DNA from: Treponema sp. | GTDB taxonomy: Bacteria; Spirochaetota; Spirochaetia; Treponematales; Treponemataceae | Length of the DNA stretch: 64,000 bases | Direction: 5' to 3' | Assembly: GCA_017963165.1 (NCBI GenBank) | Contig: JAGCTZ010000161.1 | Coordinates: 1 to 64,000, forward strand | Shown: piece by piece, positions 1 to 8,645 of the stretch | How positions within the stretch are numbered: position 1 is the stretch's first letter | How the letters are laid out: each line of letters starts with the position of its first letter | Translations under genes and position numbers: made by a program | Notes under the pieces: generated by a model | Told to the model about the DNA's origin: nothing | Seen by the model: only the letters and a program-made list of their open reading frames with translations | Database searches by the model: none

Positions 1-169
1 AGAACTTTGGCGAATCCATTGACCTATGTGGAACTGATTTCAGTTATCCAAGAATCTTAGAGTTGGTAAATTGCCGAAAGATCTTACCTGCATTTTTCTC
101 TTGACAGATGACACAACATATTAGGGGAAGGCTTTCCCCTCCTGGAACCTAAAACCTAAAACCTGTCAC
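1..169. other. Left edge, no complete gene
   Basis: No whole gene fits here. A plus-strand frame is open from base 3 to a TGA at 102-104 and could be the tail of a gene lying to the left; its 33 residues are too few to name. AGGGGAA (123-129) and TTCCCCT (134-140) form a short hairpin without a clear T-run, possibly the end of the minus-strand ankyrin gene. CCTAAAA is repeated in tandem just after it (about 149-162). Confidence 0.3.
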
Positions 170-1075
170 CTATTCCTTATGATACGGCTTCAATATATCA
201 ACAATTTCGGTCTTCTTAAACAATGAAGCATAGCCATAAGCACTCATCCCCATCTGATCTTTGATATCCGGGTCAGCGCCATTTTTGGCAAGGATTTCGC
301 AGATTTTTACACGGTCGGCACCAACGGCAAGAACAAGATTTGACTGACCTTCTTTACTGATTGTATTAAGATCGGCACCTTTTTCTATTAAAAGCTTTGT
401 GATTTCGAAATTGCCACGCCATACTGCATCCATTACAGCTGTATAACCACGATCCTCGGAAACGGCATTTATTTCGGCTCCGGCATCAAGAAGCTTGTTT
501 ACAAAATCTTCATTATCGTTGCGAACTGCAAGATTTAAAAGAGGTGTTCCAAAATCATCACGGGCATTTGGATCAATTTCTGCTTCTATAAAAAGGTTGC
601 AGATATCTGTTTTATTTTTGGCAAGATACTGGCCAAAACAATCGGCTGTACAAGGAATGCCTCGGAGCATAAGCTCTTTCTTTGCTTCGCGTTTATTATT
701 TTTGGTTATTAATTTACTGTATTGTTTCTGGATGTAAGAGAAAATTTTATCTTCACCGTTTATAAACTGAACGCCATCATCTGTAAAAAGTGTATGATAT
801 GCAATGTCTCTATCATTAGTAATTACTGGTGTATTATTTGCATAAAGATATCCAACAAGACTTGAAAGAAGAGTTGTTTCTTCAATACTTTTAAATTTTA
901 AGGGATCAGAATATATAACACTCAAAGAAATATTATCAAGACTCGGTCTTATATTTACAAGGTTTTCTTCCTGAAAATCACATGTAAGAATTAAAGCGCC
1001 TTCTTCTTCTTTTTTAATTTCTTCAATCATTTTTGAAACAAAAACGACATCATTGCTCATTACTAGGAAATTCAT
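170..1075 (-). CDS. Ankyrin-repeat protein
   Basis: A 301-residue cytoplasmic protein. The C-terminal half (roughly residues 160-300) has about four ankyrin repeats, recognisable from patterns such as D-x-G-T-P-L-L-N-L-A and L-L-D-A-G-A-E-I-N-A, ending with a repeat containing D-Q-M-G-M-S-A-Y-G-Y-A. Ankyrin repeats bind protein partners; the partner is unknown. The N-terminal half (residues 1-140) is not recognised; it has alternating hydrophobic stretches like a small alpha/beta domain. An upstream ATG at 1138 would add 21 residues, but that segment overlaps the promoter (TTGTTA, 17 bases, TATAAT, then six bases to the ATG at 1075), so 1075 is chosen. The transcript would then be leaderless. 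Confidence 0.8.
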   Translation of the reverse strand: MNFLVMSNDVVFVSKMIEEIKKEEEGALILTCDFQEENLVNIRPSLDNISLSVIYSDPLKFKSIEETTLLSSLVGYLYANNTPVITNDRDIAYHTLFTDDGVQFINGEDKIFSYIQKQYSKLITKNNKREAKKELMLRGIPCTADCFGQYLAKNKTDICNLFIEAEIDPNARDDFGTPLLNLAVRNDNEDFVNKLLDAGAEINAVSEDRGYTAVMDAVWRGNFEITKLLIEKGADLNTISKEGQSNLVLAVGADRVKICEILAKNGADPDIKDQMGMSAYGYASLFKKTEIVDILKPYHKE

Positions 1076-1081
1076 GCTTAT

Positions 1082-1110
1082 ATTATAATGGGAGAATGTC
1101 AAAATAACAA
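1082..1110 (-). promoter_or_regulatory. Sigma70-type promoter of the ankyrin gene
   Basis: TTGTTA (1110-1105), a 17-base spacer and a perfect TATAAT (1087-1082). The ATG at 1075 follows the -10 box by six bases, so transcription should begin at or next to the start codon. No Shine-Dalgarno sequence could fit. Confidence 0.65.
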
Positions 1111-1185
1111 GTTTTATTTTGAGAAGAAGTTTTTTCACGTTTTATTTTACGGGGAACTTTTTTTGTAAAATTGTCATTTACTCTC

Positions 1186-1214
1186 TTGACATAAATCCCT
1201 CATTTTATTACTAT
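1186..1214 (+). promoter_or_regulatory. Promoter of tRNA-Phe
   Basis: A consensus TTGACA (1186-1191), a 17-base spacer and TACTAT (1209-1214), placed 12 bases before the mature tRNA 5' end. The spacing suits a start at about 1221. Confidence 0.8.
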
Positions 1215-1226
1215 ATTAAAACATTC

Positions 1227-1299
1227 GCCGCAGTAGCTCAGTTGGTAGAGCGCCGGACTGAAAATCCGTATGTCGTTGGTTCGATTCCAACCTGTGGCA
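1227..1299 (+). tRNA. tRNA-Phe (GAA)
   Basis: A 73-base cloverleaf. The acceptor stem GCCGCAG pairs with CTGTGGC with one G-U pair. The D arm is GCTC...GAGC. The anticodon loop CTGAAAA carries anticodon GAA. The T arm is GTTGG-TTCGATT-CCAAC. The outermost anticodon-stem pair is a C-T mismatch. The discriminator base is A1299 and CCA is not encoded, so it must be added by CCA transferase. A single-gene unit with its own promoter and terminator. Confidence 0.96.
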
Positions 1300-1302
1300 C
1301 TT

Positions 1303-1335
1303 GGCTTCTAACGCAAGTTAGAAGCCATTTTTTTT
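1303..1335 (+). terminator. Terminator of tRNA-Phe
   Basis: A perfect 10-bp stem (GGCTTCTAAC with GTTAGAAGCC) closed by a GCAA tetraloop and followed by eight Ts, starting four bases after the tRNA. Confidence 0.92.
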
Positions 1336-1627
1336 GCCTAAATCCTTATTTCTTAAGGATTTAGCAAAGCCATTTGTCTATTCTTTTAATGGTTAAGCAA
1401 CCCAATTTAACAGAGTTTGGGAACTTAAAAATTCAAAGTTTAGGCAGGTATAACACCAAACTTAACATGAAACTTAACAAAGAACATGACATTGGTGTGT
1501 TTTTTGGGCGGATACGAAGAATTTTTTGTGATCCTTTTAGGTTAGGCCTCCGGTAACTACAAAAAAGCATAAATTCCCCAAGTTTTTCTTACAATTTATG
1601 CTTTTTGCCATTTATCAAATCCATCAC
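1336..1627. other. Intergenic region with a second hairpin and a convergent terminator
   Basis: CTAAATCCTTA (1338-1348) and TAAGGATTTAG (1354-1364) form a hairpin just after the tRNA terminator. AAAAAGCATAAATT (1562-1575) and its complement (1593-1606) form a 14-bp stem with A/T flanks, a likely bidirectional terminator that can end the minus-strand oxidoreductase transcript. I see nothing between 1365 and 1560: the only open frame (1374-1556) has no ribosome-binding site and no recognisable protein features. Confidence 0.55.
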
Positions 1628-2770
1628 CTAAAATTTCTTCTTCATTTCCTTTTCAAACTTTTTTTCAAATTTGATTTCTTCTTTTGAGTTTACTAGAGGA
1701 AGTTCAATCATTTTGTGCTGCCAGGAAGATAAATAAATAGCGTTGGAAATTATCATGGTCTTGTGACCATCTAAGCCTTCTGCGACAGATTTTCCATTTG
1801 AAATGCATTCATCACAAAAAGCTTGCAGAACTTTCTGGTATGGATTTGATTCGGCAGGCAGGGTGTTTGTTGTCCATGTGCCTTGTATTGGTTTAAAAAA
1901 ATCCATTGAGTTTCTTCTGTATTGAGCTTCGGATGTGCCAAGTTCTGGCAGAAGTTCTCCAATCTTTAATGTGTCGTTTTCGCAGATTATAAGAGCCTCG
2001 TCCAAAAAGAGTTCAATTCTGTTTACTCCAGGGGCGTCGCCTGTAGAAGCAACAAAAGTTCCTGTTGCGCCGTCTGGCCATTCAAAATATACTGTAACAT
2101 CATCTTCAACTTCTATGTTATGATATTTTCCTTCATGGCAGAAGGCTTGTAGTCTCGCCGGCATTCCGCAAATCCATTGAAGCAGATCAAGATTGTGAGG
2201 ACACTGATTTAGTATGACACCTCCACCATCAGTTTTCCAATTTGAATGCCAGGAACTGGAAGTGTAGTATCCTTCTGGTCTGTACCAGTCTGTAATAAGC
2301 CAATGCATCCTTTTTAGTTTGCCATATTTTTTACTTTCTACAATTCTTTTTAATTCTTTATATACAGGCTTTGTTCTTAACTGAAAAATCACCGAAAGAT
2401 TTTTGCCTGAAGTTTTTGCAGCCTGCAGCATATTTCTTGATTGTCTTGAAAAAACACCCAGAGGCTTTTCGCACAAAACATTTAAACCAAGTTCAAAGGC
2501 GCGGCAGGCAATTTTTTCATGTGAATAATGAGGCGTACAGATAATTACTGCATCAAGCTTAAGCTTGTTATTTTGTACAGCATCAAATAAATCATCTGCA
2601 GAATCAAAAACAGGAATACCTTTATTTATAGAAGCTTCTAAAGCTTTTTGATATTGTTCTTTTATTCTGGTTAAAGCTGCAAGCTCCATTCCGGAAATGT
2701 TTCCATCCTGAATCAAGCAGGCGTATTTGCTTCCCATGTTTCCAAGACCAATTACAGCAGTCTTCATCAT
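1628..2770 (-). CDS. Gfo/Idh/MocA-family oxidoreductase
   Basis: A 380-residue NAD(P)-dependent dehydrogenase of the Gfo/Idh/MocA family, which oxidises or reduces sugars and sugar derivatives; the substrate cannot be read from sequence. The N-terminal Rossmann fold starts with A-V-I-G-L-G-N-M-G at about residues 4-12. The family motif C-E-K-P-L-G (about residues 98-103) supplies the conserved lysine, and a region rich in G-G-G-V-I-L-N-Q-C-P-H-N-L-D-L follows in the C-terminal domain. The first of two adjacent ATGs (2770) is chosen because AGAAAGGA lies directly upstream; the longer frame to 2818 runs into the cardiolipin synthase gene. It is 31 bases behind that gene and probably cotranscribed, though the two functions are not obviously linked. 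Confidence 0.88.
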   Translation of the reverse strand: MMKTAVIGLGNMGSKYACLIQDGNISGMELAALTRIKEQYQKALEASINKGIPVFDSADDLFDAVQNNKLKLDAVIICTPHYSHEKIACRAFELGLNVLCEKPLGVFSRQSRNMLQAAKTSGKNLSVIFQLRTKPVYKELKRIVESKKYGKLKRMHWLITDWYRPEGYYTSSSWHSNWKTDGGGVILNQCPHNLDLLQWICGMPARLQAFCHEGKYHNIEVEDDVTVYFEWPDGATGTFVASTGDAPGVNRIELFLDEALIICENDTLKIGELLPELGTSEAQYRRNSMDFFKPIQGTWTTNTLPAESNPYQKVLQAFCDECISNGKSVAEGLDGHKTMIISNAIYLSSWQHKMIELPLVNSKEEIKFEKKFEKEMKKKF

Positions 2771-2801
2771 ATATTTTTCCTTTCTTTGTAAAAATCTATT
2801 T

Positions 2802-4469
2802 TCAAAAAAGTGGTGCAAAAATGCGTAAAACTCGCCCGATAGCCCTTATATGAAGCGGAATCTTTTTATAATCTTTTTGCTCCATCAATGTGCAGTCCTT
2901 TAAAATATTGTCAAAATCATTTTTTACGGCATTTACTATTGGCGAATCTATAAAAATTACACCGTTTTCAAAATGATGATAAAGGCTTCGATAGTCAAGA
3001 TTGACAGAACCGATAGTTGCTATTTTATCATCAGCAATAAAAGTCTTCTGGTGTATAAAACCCTTTTTGTAAAGATAAACTTTAATTCCGTTTTTTACAA
3101 AAGTGTTCAAAAAAGTTTTTCCAATGCAGAAGGTAAGAAAATGGTCAGGACGGGAAGGGAGAATAATCGACACATCTACACCTCTTGCAGCGGCAAAAAA
3201 TAAAGCCTCCTGTAAAAGGTTGTCTACAAGAATATAAGGCGTTGTTATATTAAGATATTTTTTTGCATTATTTATGATGTATAAATAGATGTTTTCGGCA
3301 ATGTCTTTATTGTTAAAAAAATCATCGCCATAAGGAATAATCGTTCCGGCCTCTGTGAAAGTTTGATTACAAACAGGAAAATAGGGAGAAAAATCTTCCG
3401 GGGTTTTTGAAAACATATTCCAGCTTTGAAGAAAAAGTTGCAGCAGGGTGTGAATTGCCGGCCCTTGAATCTTTACAGCATTATCCTTCCAGTAGGCAAA
3501 TTTATTTTTACCCCTGTTAAAATATTCATTGGCAAGATTAAGGCCACCGGTAAAAGCAGTATTGCCGTCTATTATGATAATTTTTCTGTGGTCGCGGTGA
3601 TTAAGATGAGTAGAAAAAATTGGAACTATTGGAATAAAAACCCTGGATTTAATTCCCTTGGATTTTAAATACTTTTGGTAAAGACGGGTAGAAACAACAG
3701 GAGAACCAAGCCCGTCACAAATTAAACGGATTTCGACTCCGGCTTTTGCTCTTTCTTCAAGAGCATCAAGAATTTCATTCCAGGAAGCGTCCAGTTCGAC
3801 AATAAAAAAATCAAGGAAAATATATTTTTGTGCATTTTGAATTTCTTTTATAAGCTCAGGGAAAAAGCTTTCTCCATTCAGGTAATATTTTGTTTGACAA
3901 TTTTCGTATGGAAGAAAAAAGTTGTTAGTCAGATATAACTGTAAATCGGAAAAACTCTTGTCAGAAGCAGGCAGGAATTGAGGGGAAGGCATCCTTTTTG
4001 AAGATGGCACCTCTTGCAAAGATGCCTCCTCTTGCAAAGAAGCCACATCTTGCAAAGAAGCCTCCTCTTGCAAAGAAGCTTCCTCTTTTGGTGCTTCCAT
4101 CTCCTGGCATTTTTTTCTTAAAACCGAAAGCTTTTTTCCATAATTACGGGAGCCCAGATTTGTATGATACATAATATAAGCTGCAATACTTAAAAGCGGA
4201 AGAAAAATCATAGGAACTATCCAGGCAAGCTTAAATTCATTCCGTCCCTTTTGATTTACAATAAAAATCATAAAGCCAGCACTAAGACCAAGGGAAATTC
4301 CAAGATATACTTCTATAGATTTTTCAAGTCGAAAAACAAAAAGACCAATTATAAGAATCTGGATTGCAATAAAAAGAAAATCGATTATAAGGTGGCTGTA
4401 TACATTCCTATAAAAAACTTTTACGCGTCGTTTATCTTTAATAAATTCATATTTTGACTTTTTTTTCAT
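2802..4469 (-). CDS. cls: Cardiolipin synthase (phospholipase D family)
   Basis: A 555-residue membrane enzyme that joins two phosphatidylglycerols to form cardiolipin. Two or three membrane helices lie in residues 20-105. Two phospholipase-D HKD motifs follow: H-R-K-I-I-I-I-D within an N-H-R-D-H-R-K context, and H-Q-K-T-F-I-A-D near residue 470. Each supplies the catalytic His and Lys. Between the membrane anchor and the first catalytic domain lies an unusual linker (about residues 125-155) of four or five E-E-A-S-L-Q-like hexapeptides, absent from ordinary family members. The size is slightly above the usual 480-510 residues because of this linker. It is transcribed away from murG. Confidence 0.92.
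   Translation of the reverse strand: MKKKSKYEFIKDKRRVKVFYRNVYSHLIIDFLFIAIQILIIGLFVFRLEKSIEVYLGISLGLSAGFMIFIVNQKGRNEFKLAWIVPMIFLPLLSIAAYIMYHTNLGSRNYGKKLSVLRKKCQEMEAPKEEASLQEEASLQDVASLQEEASLQEVPSSKRMPSPQFLPASDKSFSDLQLYLTNNFFLPYENCQTKYYLNGESFFPELIKEIQNAQKYIFLDFFIVELDASWNEILDALEERAKAGVEIRLICDGLGSPVVSTRLYQKYLKSKGIKSRVFIPIVPIFSTHLNHRDHRKIIIIDGNTAFTGGLNLANEYFNRGKNKFAYWKDNAVKIQGPAIHTLLQLFLQSWNMFSKTPEDFSPYFPVCNQTFTEAGTIIPYGDDFFNNKDIAENIYLYIINNAKKYLNITTPYILVDNLLQEALFFAAARGVDVSIILPSRPDHFLTFCIGKTFLNTFVKNGIKVYLYKKGFIHQKTFIADDKIATIGSVNLDYRSLYHHFENGVIFIDSPIVNAVKNDFDNILKDCTLMEQKDYKKIPLHIRAIGRVLRIFAPLF
4003..4092 (-). repeat. 18-bp tandem repeat in the cardiolipin synthase linker
   Basis: The block CTTGCAAA recurs every 18 bases on the plus strand (4013, 4031, 4049, 4067), with the rest of each unit nearly identical. 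Each unit encodes six residues, so copy-number change keeps the reading frame. Confidence 0.85.
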
Positions 4470-4506
4470 TCCAATAAAATTATAACTGCAAATATTTTTT
4501 TTGTCA

Positions 4507-4535
4507 TTCTATAAAGTTTGAATTTAGTGTATAAT
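4507..4535 (+). promoter_or_regulatory. Promoter of the murG gene cluster
   Basis: TATAAT (4530-4535) with a weak -35 TTCTAT at 17 bases (4507-4512); TTGTCA at 4501 is too far away (23 bases). The -10 is followed by six Ts and then the murG ATG, implying a leaderless mRNA. Confidence 0.55.
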
Positions 4536-4541
4536 TTTTTT

Positions 4542-5696
4542 ATGAAATTAAATAAAAATGTAATTGCTTTTACCGGTGGTGGAACTGCAGGACATATATA
4601 TCCTGGTCTTGCTGTTGCAGATGAACTAAAAGCTCTGGCTCATAAAGAAAACAAAGAAATTACTATAAATTGGATTGGCTGTTCAAAAGGAATGGACAGG
4701 CAGATTGTTGAAAAAGCAATAGGAGCAGATGGAAAAGCTACCGCAGATGCATTTTATGGTATTCCTTCGGGAAAGCTGCGCCGCTATCTTTCCTGGCAGA
4801 ATTTTACAGACCTCTTTAGAATTATAGCAGGTTATTTTTCTGCACGACGTATTTTAAAAAAACTTAAGCCGGCCTTTCTTTTTTCAAAGGGTGGTTTTGT
4901 AAGTGTGCCACCTGTTCTTGCCGCAAAGCATCTTGGTATTCCTGTCTATACGCATGAATGTGATTTTACGTTAGGATTAGCTAACAGAATAAATTTTAAA
5001 TCAGCTAAAAAAATGTTTGTTTCCTATGAAGAAACAAAAACACGTTTGCCACAAGCAGATCAAGAAAGAGTAGAAGTAACGGGAAATCCTGTTCGTCCTG
5101 TTATGTATAATGCAGATGCAGATAAAGGACTTGAATATCTAAAGATAGAAAAAACTCATCCGCCGATTCTTCTTGTATTGGGAGGTTCTTCCGGCGCACG
5201 ACAAATAAATTCTCTTGTTTATGAAAATCTTGATTTTCTTTGTAAGCATTTTATTGTTGTGCATCAAACCGGCTTACTTAATGCTGATGATAAAATTGAA
5301 CAGGAACTTAAGCAGAAATATCAGGGATATTATAAACCTTATCAATTTATTTACAAGGAAATGCCTGATGTAATAGCAGCCGCAGATATTATTCTTTCAA
5401 GAGCAGGAGCCAATTCATTATGGGAAGCGGCTGTCCTTGCCAAACCTATGCTGTTAATTCCTCTTTGCGGAAGCGGAACTCGTGGTGATCAGGTTGATAA
5501 TGCAAAATTCTTTGAAGAAAAAAATGCTGCAGTAGTTCTTGTTGGAGAAGAGGCAAACAGTCAGTCTCTTTGTAATAAACTTGAAAAAATGCTTGAAGAA
5601 AAAACAAGAAATGAATATGCTTTAAATGTAAAGAATATGGTCGGAACTAAAAGACCTGCTCTTGCAATTGCAGAATTATTATATAAAGAGATATGA
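4542..5696 (+). CDS. murG: UDP-GlcNAc:lipid I N-acetylglucosaminyltransferase MurG
   Basis: A 384-residue GT28 glycosyltransferase that adds GlcNAc to lipid I to make lipid II on the inner face of the cytoplasmic membrane, the last cytoplasmic step of peptidoglycan synthesis. The N-terminal glycine loop T-G-G-G-T-A-G-H-I-Y-P is at residues 11-21. The second Rossmann domain begins near L-V-L-G-G-S-S-G-A-R-Q-I-N. The donor-site region is R-A-G-A-N-S-L-W-E. A reading frame from 4518 adds eight residues overlapping the promoter, so ATG 4542 is preferred. It begins the run murG-cvpA-holB-kinase-regulator, whose genes overlap or nearly touch. Confidence 0.96.
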   Translation: MKLNKNVIAFTGGGTAGHIYPGLAVADELKALAHKENKEITINWIGCSKGMDRQIVEKAIGADGKATADAFYGIPSGKLRRYLSWQNFTDLFRIIAGYFSARRILKKLKPAFLFSKGGFVSVPPVLAAKHLGIPVYTHECDFTLGLANRINFKSAKKMFVSYEETKTRLPQADQERVEVTGNPVRPVMYNADADKGLEYLKIEKTHPPILLVLGGSSGARQINSLVYENLDFLCKHFIVVHQTGLLNADDKIEQELKQKYQGYYKPYQFIYKEMPDVIAAADIILSRAGANSLWEAAVLAKPMLLIPLCGSGTRGDQVDNAKFFEEKNAAVVLVGEEANSQSLCNKLEKMLEEKTRNEYALNVKNMVGTKRPALAIAELLYKEI

Positions 5697-5703
5697 GGAT
5701 AAA

Positions 5704-6192
5704 ATGAGTTTTACTTTATTTGATGTTATATTGTTTGTAGTCATTCTTACTTTTGCAATTATTGCTATGGCCCGCGGTTTTATCAAAGCCATATTCAGTA
5801 AGCTTTGCTGGATTTTCGGTTTGATTTTTGCAATTCTTTTTTATAAGAAGCTTGCGGTGCAGATGAAATCGCTTGTACATAACGAAGTGCTTTCTTTGAT
5901 TTTATGTTTTATTCTTATTTTTGTAGTTGTTTTCCTTATAATAAAAATAATTCAGGTAGTGTTGGAAAGAATATTTGGCGGCGAAATTATGAAGGGCCTT
6001 GACCGTGCTTTAGGATTTTTCTTTGGCCTGGTAGAAGGTGTTCTTTTTGTTTTTGTTGTTTCCTTTATTCTTATAAATCAGCCGTGGTTTGATTTTTCAA
6101 AGCTTTTTGAAGGAAGTCTTATAATACGCCTTTTGACTCCATTGCTTGATTATTCAGCAACTTCAATAAATCAAGTTCAGGAATTTGTATAA
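5704..6192 (+). CDS. cvpA: CvpA-family membrane protein
   Basis: A 162-residue inner-membrane protein of the CvpA family, named for colicin V production; its true role is unclear. Four hydrophobic helices are visible (about residues 5-22, 30-48, 62-85 and 105-125). The helix-breaking G-L-D-R-A-L-G-F-F-F-G-L-V-E-G motif before the last helix is typical. ATG 5704 follows TGAGGATAAA; an upstream frame start overlapping murG has no such site. Its stop TAA overlaps the next ATG by one base, so translation is coupled. Confidence 0.88.
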   Translation: MSFTLFDVILFVVILTFAIIAMARGFIKAIFSKLCWIFGLIFAILFYKKLAVQMKSLVHNEVLSLILCFILIFVVVFLIIKIIQVVLERIFGGEIMKGLDRALGFFFGLVEGVLFVFVVSFILINQPWFDFSKLFEGSLIIRLLTPLLDYSATSINQVQEFV

Positions 6193-7415
6193 TGTTAGAA
6201 AATTTATTAGGACAACCGGCAGCAAAATCAATAATCTCTGATATAAAAAATAATAATTTTCCTGGCGCAGTTCTTTTTTCGGGAAGTAGTGGAACCGGCA
6301 AACTTACTGCTGCTTTAGAAGTTGCACGCGCTCTTTCCTGCAATGGAGACGATAAACCTCACTGGCTTTGTGAATGCCCTTCGTGTTTAAGACATAAGGC
6401 TTTGAATTGTTCAAACATTCTTCTTATGGGCCCGCGCGATTGTTCACTGGAAATTTCTGCTGCAAAGGATTCCTTTATAAAATCATACCGTGATAATGAC
6501 AGTCATTTAAAAGCAAGCAGATATCTTTTTTTGCGAAGTGTAAGAAAGCTCACCTTAAGATTTAGCAGTATTCTTTGGGAAGGCGAAACTAATCTTTCTA
6601 AGCTTGCTCCTCTTATGGAAAAAATAAATGAAAATCTTGAATTAATTGATTTTCCGCGGGAGTTGCCGCCTTTTGACGAAACAGTAAAAATCTGCGGTGA
6701 ACTGGAAGCCGATTCCCTTAAGCTTGAATCTGATTTTCTTTATGATTCTATTCCTGTAAATCAGGTAAGGAATATGGAGCAGTGGGCCTGTATAAAAGCC
6801 GACGAAGGTAAAAAAACAATAATAATCGAAAATGCCGATAGAATGCAGACTTCGGTTAGAAATGCATTATTAAAAATTCTGGAAGAACCTCCAACTGATT
6901 GTGTTTTTATTCTTCTTACTACAAGACGAAATGCAATAATGCAGACAATTCTTTCGCGTGTAAGAACTTATACTTTTAATGACCGTCCTTTGTCTGTTCA
7001 GCAGGATGTAATTAAAAGAGTTTTTCATAATGAATATTTTAACGGTGAACTAAACGAATATCTTCTTACATATCTGCCTGTTCCTGCTTCAAAAATGCGC
7101 GAACATGGAGCAGCCTTTTTTAAAAATCTTTTTCATGGAAAAATCCCGGATTGTGATGCAGTTGTAAAAGATTGCCAGCAGTTTGAACCAAGAATTGAAT
7201 TAAAGATTTTCCTGAATGGTATTGCCGAATGTATAAGGCCTCTTATGAATACTCAAAAAGGCTGTGAAGCTTGTGCAGAGGTTGTTAAGGTTCTTCGCGA
7301 ATGTTATGACAATGTAACAATGTATAATCAATCTGCAAAGGCTTCACTTGAGATTCTGCTGCGTGATTTAAGTAAGATTAATGTTATGTACGAAAGGGTG
7401 TTCAACAGTCTATGA
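6192..7415 (+). CDS. holB: DNA polymerase III clamp-loader subunit (delta'/gamma-like)
   Basis: A 407-residue AAA+ protein that helps load the sliding clamp. The P-loop is G-S-S-G-T-G-K-L-T near residues 32-40. A zinc-binding knuckle with cysteines in C-E-C-P-S-C-L-R-H follows near residues 62-70. An insert of about 100 residues (about 80-185) separates this from the sensor region V-R-N-A-L-L-K-I-L-E-E-P-P and the I-L-S-R-V-R arginine motif. An intact P-loop is more like gamma/tau, while the short length and the degenerate Walker B (I-I-E-N-A-D-R-M) are more like delta', so the subunit name is uncertain. It overlaps cvpA and the kinase gene. Confidence 0.85.
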   Translation: MLENLLGQPAAKSIISDIKNNNFPGAVLFSGSSGTGKLTAALEVARALSCNGDDKPHWLCECPSCLRHKALNCSNILLMGPRDCSLEISAAKDSFIKSYRDNDSHLKASRYLFLRSVRKLTLRFSSILWEGETNLSKLAPLMEKINENLELIDFPRELPPFDETVKICGELEADSLKLESDFLYDSIPVNQVRNMEQWACIKADEGKKTIIIENADRMQTSVRNALLKILEEPPTDCVFILLTTRRNAIMQTILSRVRTYTFNDRPLSVQQDVIKRVFHNEYFNGELNEYLLTYLPVPASKMREHGAAFFKNLFHGKIPDCDAVVKDCQQFEPRIELKIFLNGIAECIRPLMNTQKGCEACAEVVKVLRECYDNVTMYNQSAKASLEILLRDLSKINVMYERVFNSL

Positions 7416-8623
7416 GAGGTTACGTAAAAAGAGTTTCGCAAAAAGCATCTAAACTTTCTCATGAACAGCTCATCTCGCTGCTTGATGATATGGTAGCCGA
7501 AAATGAAAATCTGTATTCAATTCTTGAATCTATTTCTGCAGGACTCCTTATTGTCGATAATGATTTTTTTCTTTTGCAGTCAAATAAAATCGTAGAAAGC
7601 CGTCTTAATTTTTCTGTTTATCTTGATGACCCTAAAGCCGGAAGCTGTCCTATCTGGGAAATAATGGAAGATGAAGAAATCGGTGAATATTTTAAAAAAT
7701 GTGCTGAAAAAGAAATAACGAATACAACCGAAGATTTTACAATTATGACTAGTGGTGGTTCTGTACGTTTTATAACAATTACAATGACTCCACTTGTTCA
7801 TGGTGGTGAAGTAACAGGAAAAATAATTCTTGTTCGCGACGTAACCGAAAAGAAAAATCAGGAAGTTCTGCTTCATCGTATGGAAAATATGGCCAATCTT
7901 ACAAATCTTGCTGCAGGTATGGCCCACGAAATTAAAAATCCTCTTGGAGCAATTTCTATTCATATTCAGCTTGTTACAAAGGCACTTGAAAAAGCCCGCG
8001 AAAATAATGATATTCTTCCGGCAAGAAAATTTGTAGAAGATCATATTGATGTTGTTAATGATGAAATTGCCCATCTTAATAAATTGATTATGGATTTTCT
8101 TTTTGCTGTTCGTCCTGTTAATGCAGCCTTACAGCTTAAAAAACCTTCTGCGATTATTCAAAATGTTGCCGATTTTCTTACTCCAGAATTTCATGATAAT
8201 GATATAAGTGTAAAAGTAATTATAAAGGATACAGAAAGCAGGCTTTTAGTTGATGAAAAGCTTTTGCGTGATGTTTTACTTAATCTTGCACAGAATGCCC
8301 TTGCTGCAATTAAAACAAAAAAGGAAAACTCAAAGGCTGATTATCAGGGAGAATTTACAATAGAATGTGCTTCTGCTGATAATAAGTATTATATTGTGGT
8401 TAGTGATAACGGCTGCGGTATGAAAGAAGAAACAGTCGCAAAAATATTCGAACCATATTTTACAACAAAAGCAAATGGTACCGGACTTGGTATGACCATG
8501 GTTTATAAAATTGTTAAAGAATTTTCGGGTGATATTCAGGTAAAATCCGAAGAAGGCAAAGGAACTGTTTTTACAATGGTATTCCCTCTGCAACAGGACG
8601 GAAAATTAGCAATTGGAAATTAG
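7412..8623 (+). CDS. PAS-domain sensor histidine kinase (NtrB/AtoS type)
   Basis: A 403-residue cytoplasmic kinase with no membrane segments. It has an N-terminal coiled coil, a PAS domain (about residues 30-145) ending in I-L-V-R-D-V-T-E-K-K, a dimerisation helix with the phosphorylated His172 in A-A-G-M-A-H-E-I-K-N-P-L-G, and an HATPase domain with N-A-L-A-A-I, D-N-G-C-G-M and G-T-G-L-G-M boxes. It presumably phosphorylates the sigma54 activator encoded next, an internal rather than extracellular sensing pair. It overlaps the clamp-loader gene by four bases. Confidence 0.93.
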   Translation: MRGYVKRVSQKASKLSHEQLISLLDDMVAENENLYSILESISAGLLIVDNDFFLLQSNKIVESRLNFSVYLDDPKAGSCPIWEIMEDEEIGEYFKKCAEKEITNTTEDFTIMTSGGSVRFITITMTPLVHGGEVTGKIILVRDVTEKKNQEVLLHRMENMANLTNLAAGMAHEIKNPLGAISIHIQLVTKALEKARENNDILPARKFVEDHIDVVNDEIAHLNKLIMDFLFAVRPVNAALQLKKPSAIIQNVADFLTPEFHDNDISVKVIIKDTESRLLVDEKLLRDVLLNLAQNALAAIKTKKENSKADYQGEFTIECASADNKYYIVVSDNGCGMKEETVAKIFEPYFTTKANGTGLGMTMVYKIVKEFSGDIQVKSEEGKGTVFTMVFPLQQDGKLAIGN

Positions 8624-8645
8624 AAATTAGAAATGGAGACCTTGT

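Noticed and set aside
1374..1556. A 60-codon open frame after tRNA-Phe
   Set aside because: No ribosome-binding site, odd composition, no known motif; AT-rich intergenic sequence gives such frames by chance.
1227..1560. Integration site at the tRNA-Phe 3' end
   Set aside because: I found no second copy of the tRNA 3' end and no integrase gene nearby.
4003..4092. CRISPR-like array
   Set aside because: 18-bp units are contiguous with no spacers, lie inside a coding frame, and no cas gene is present.
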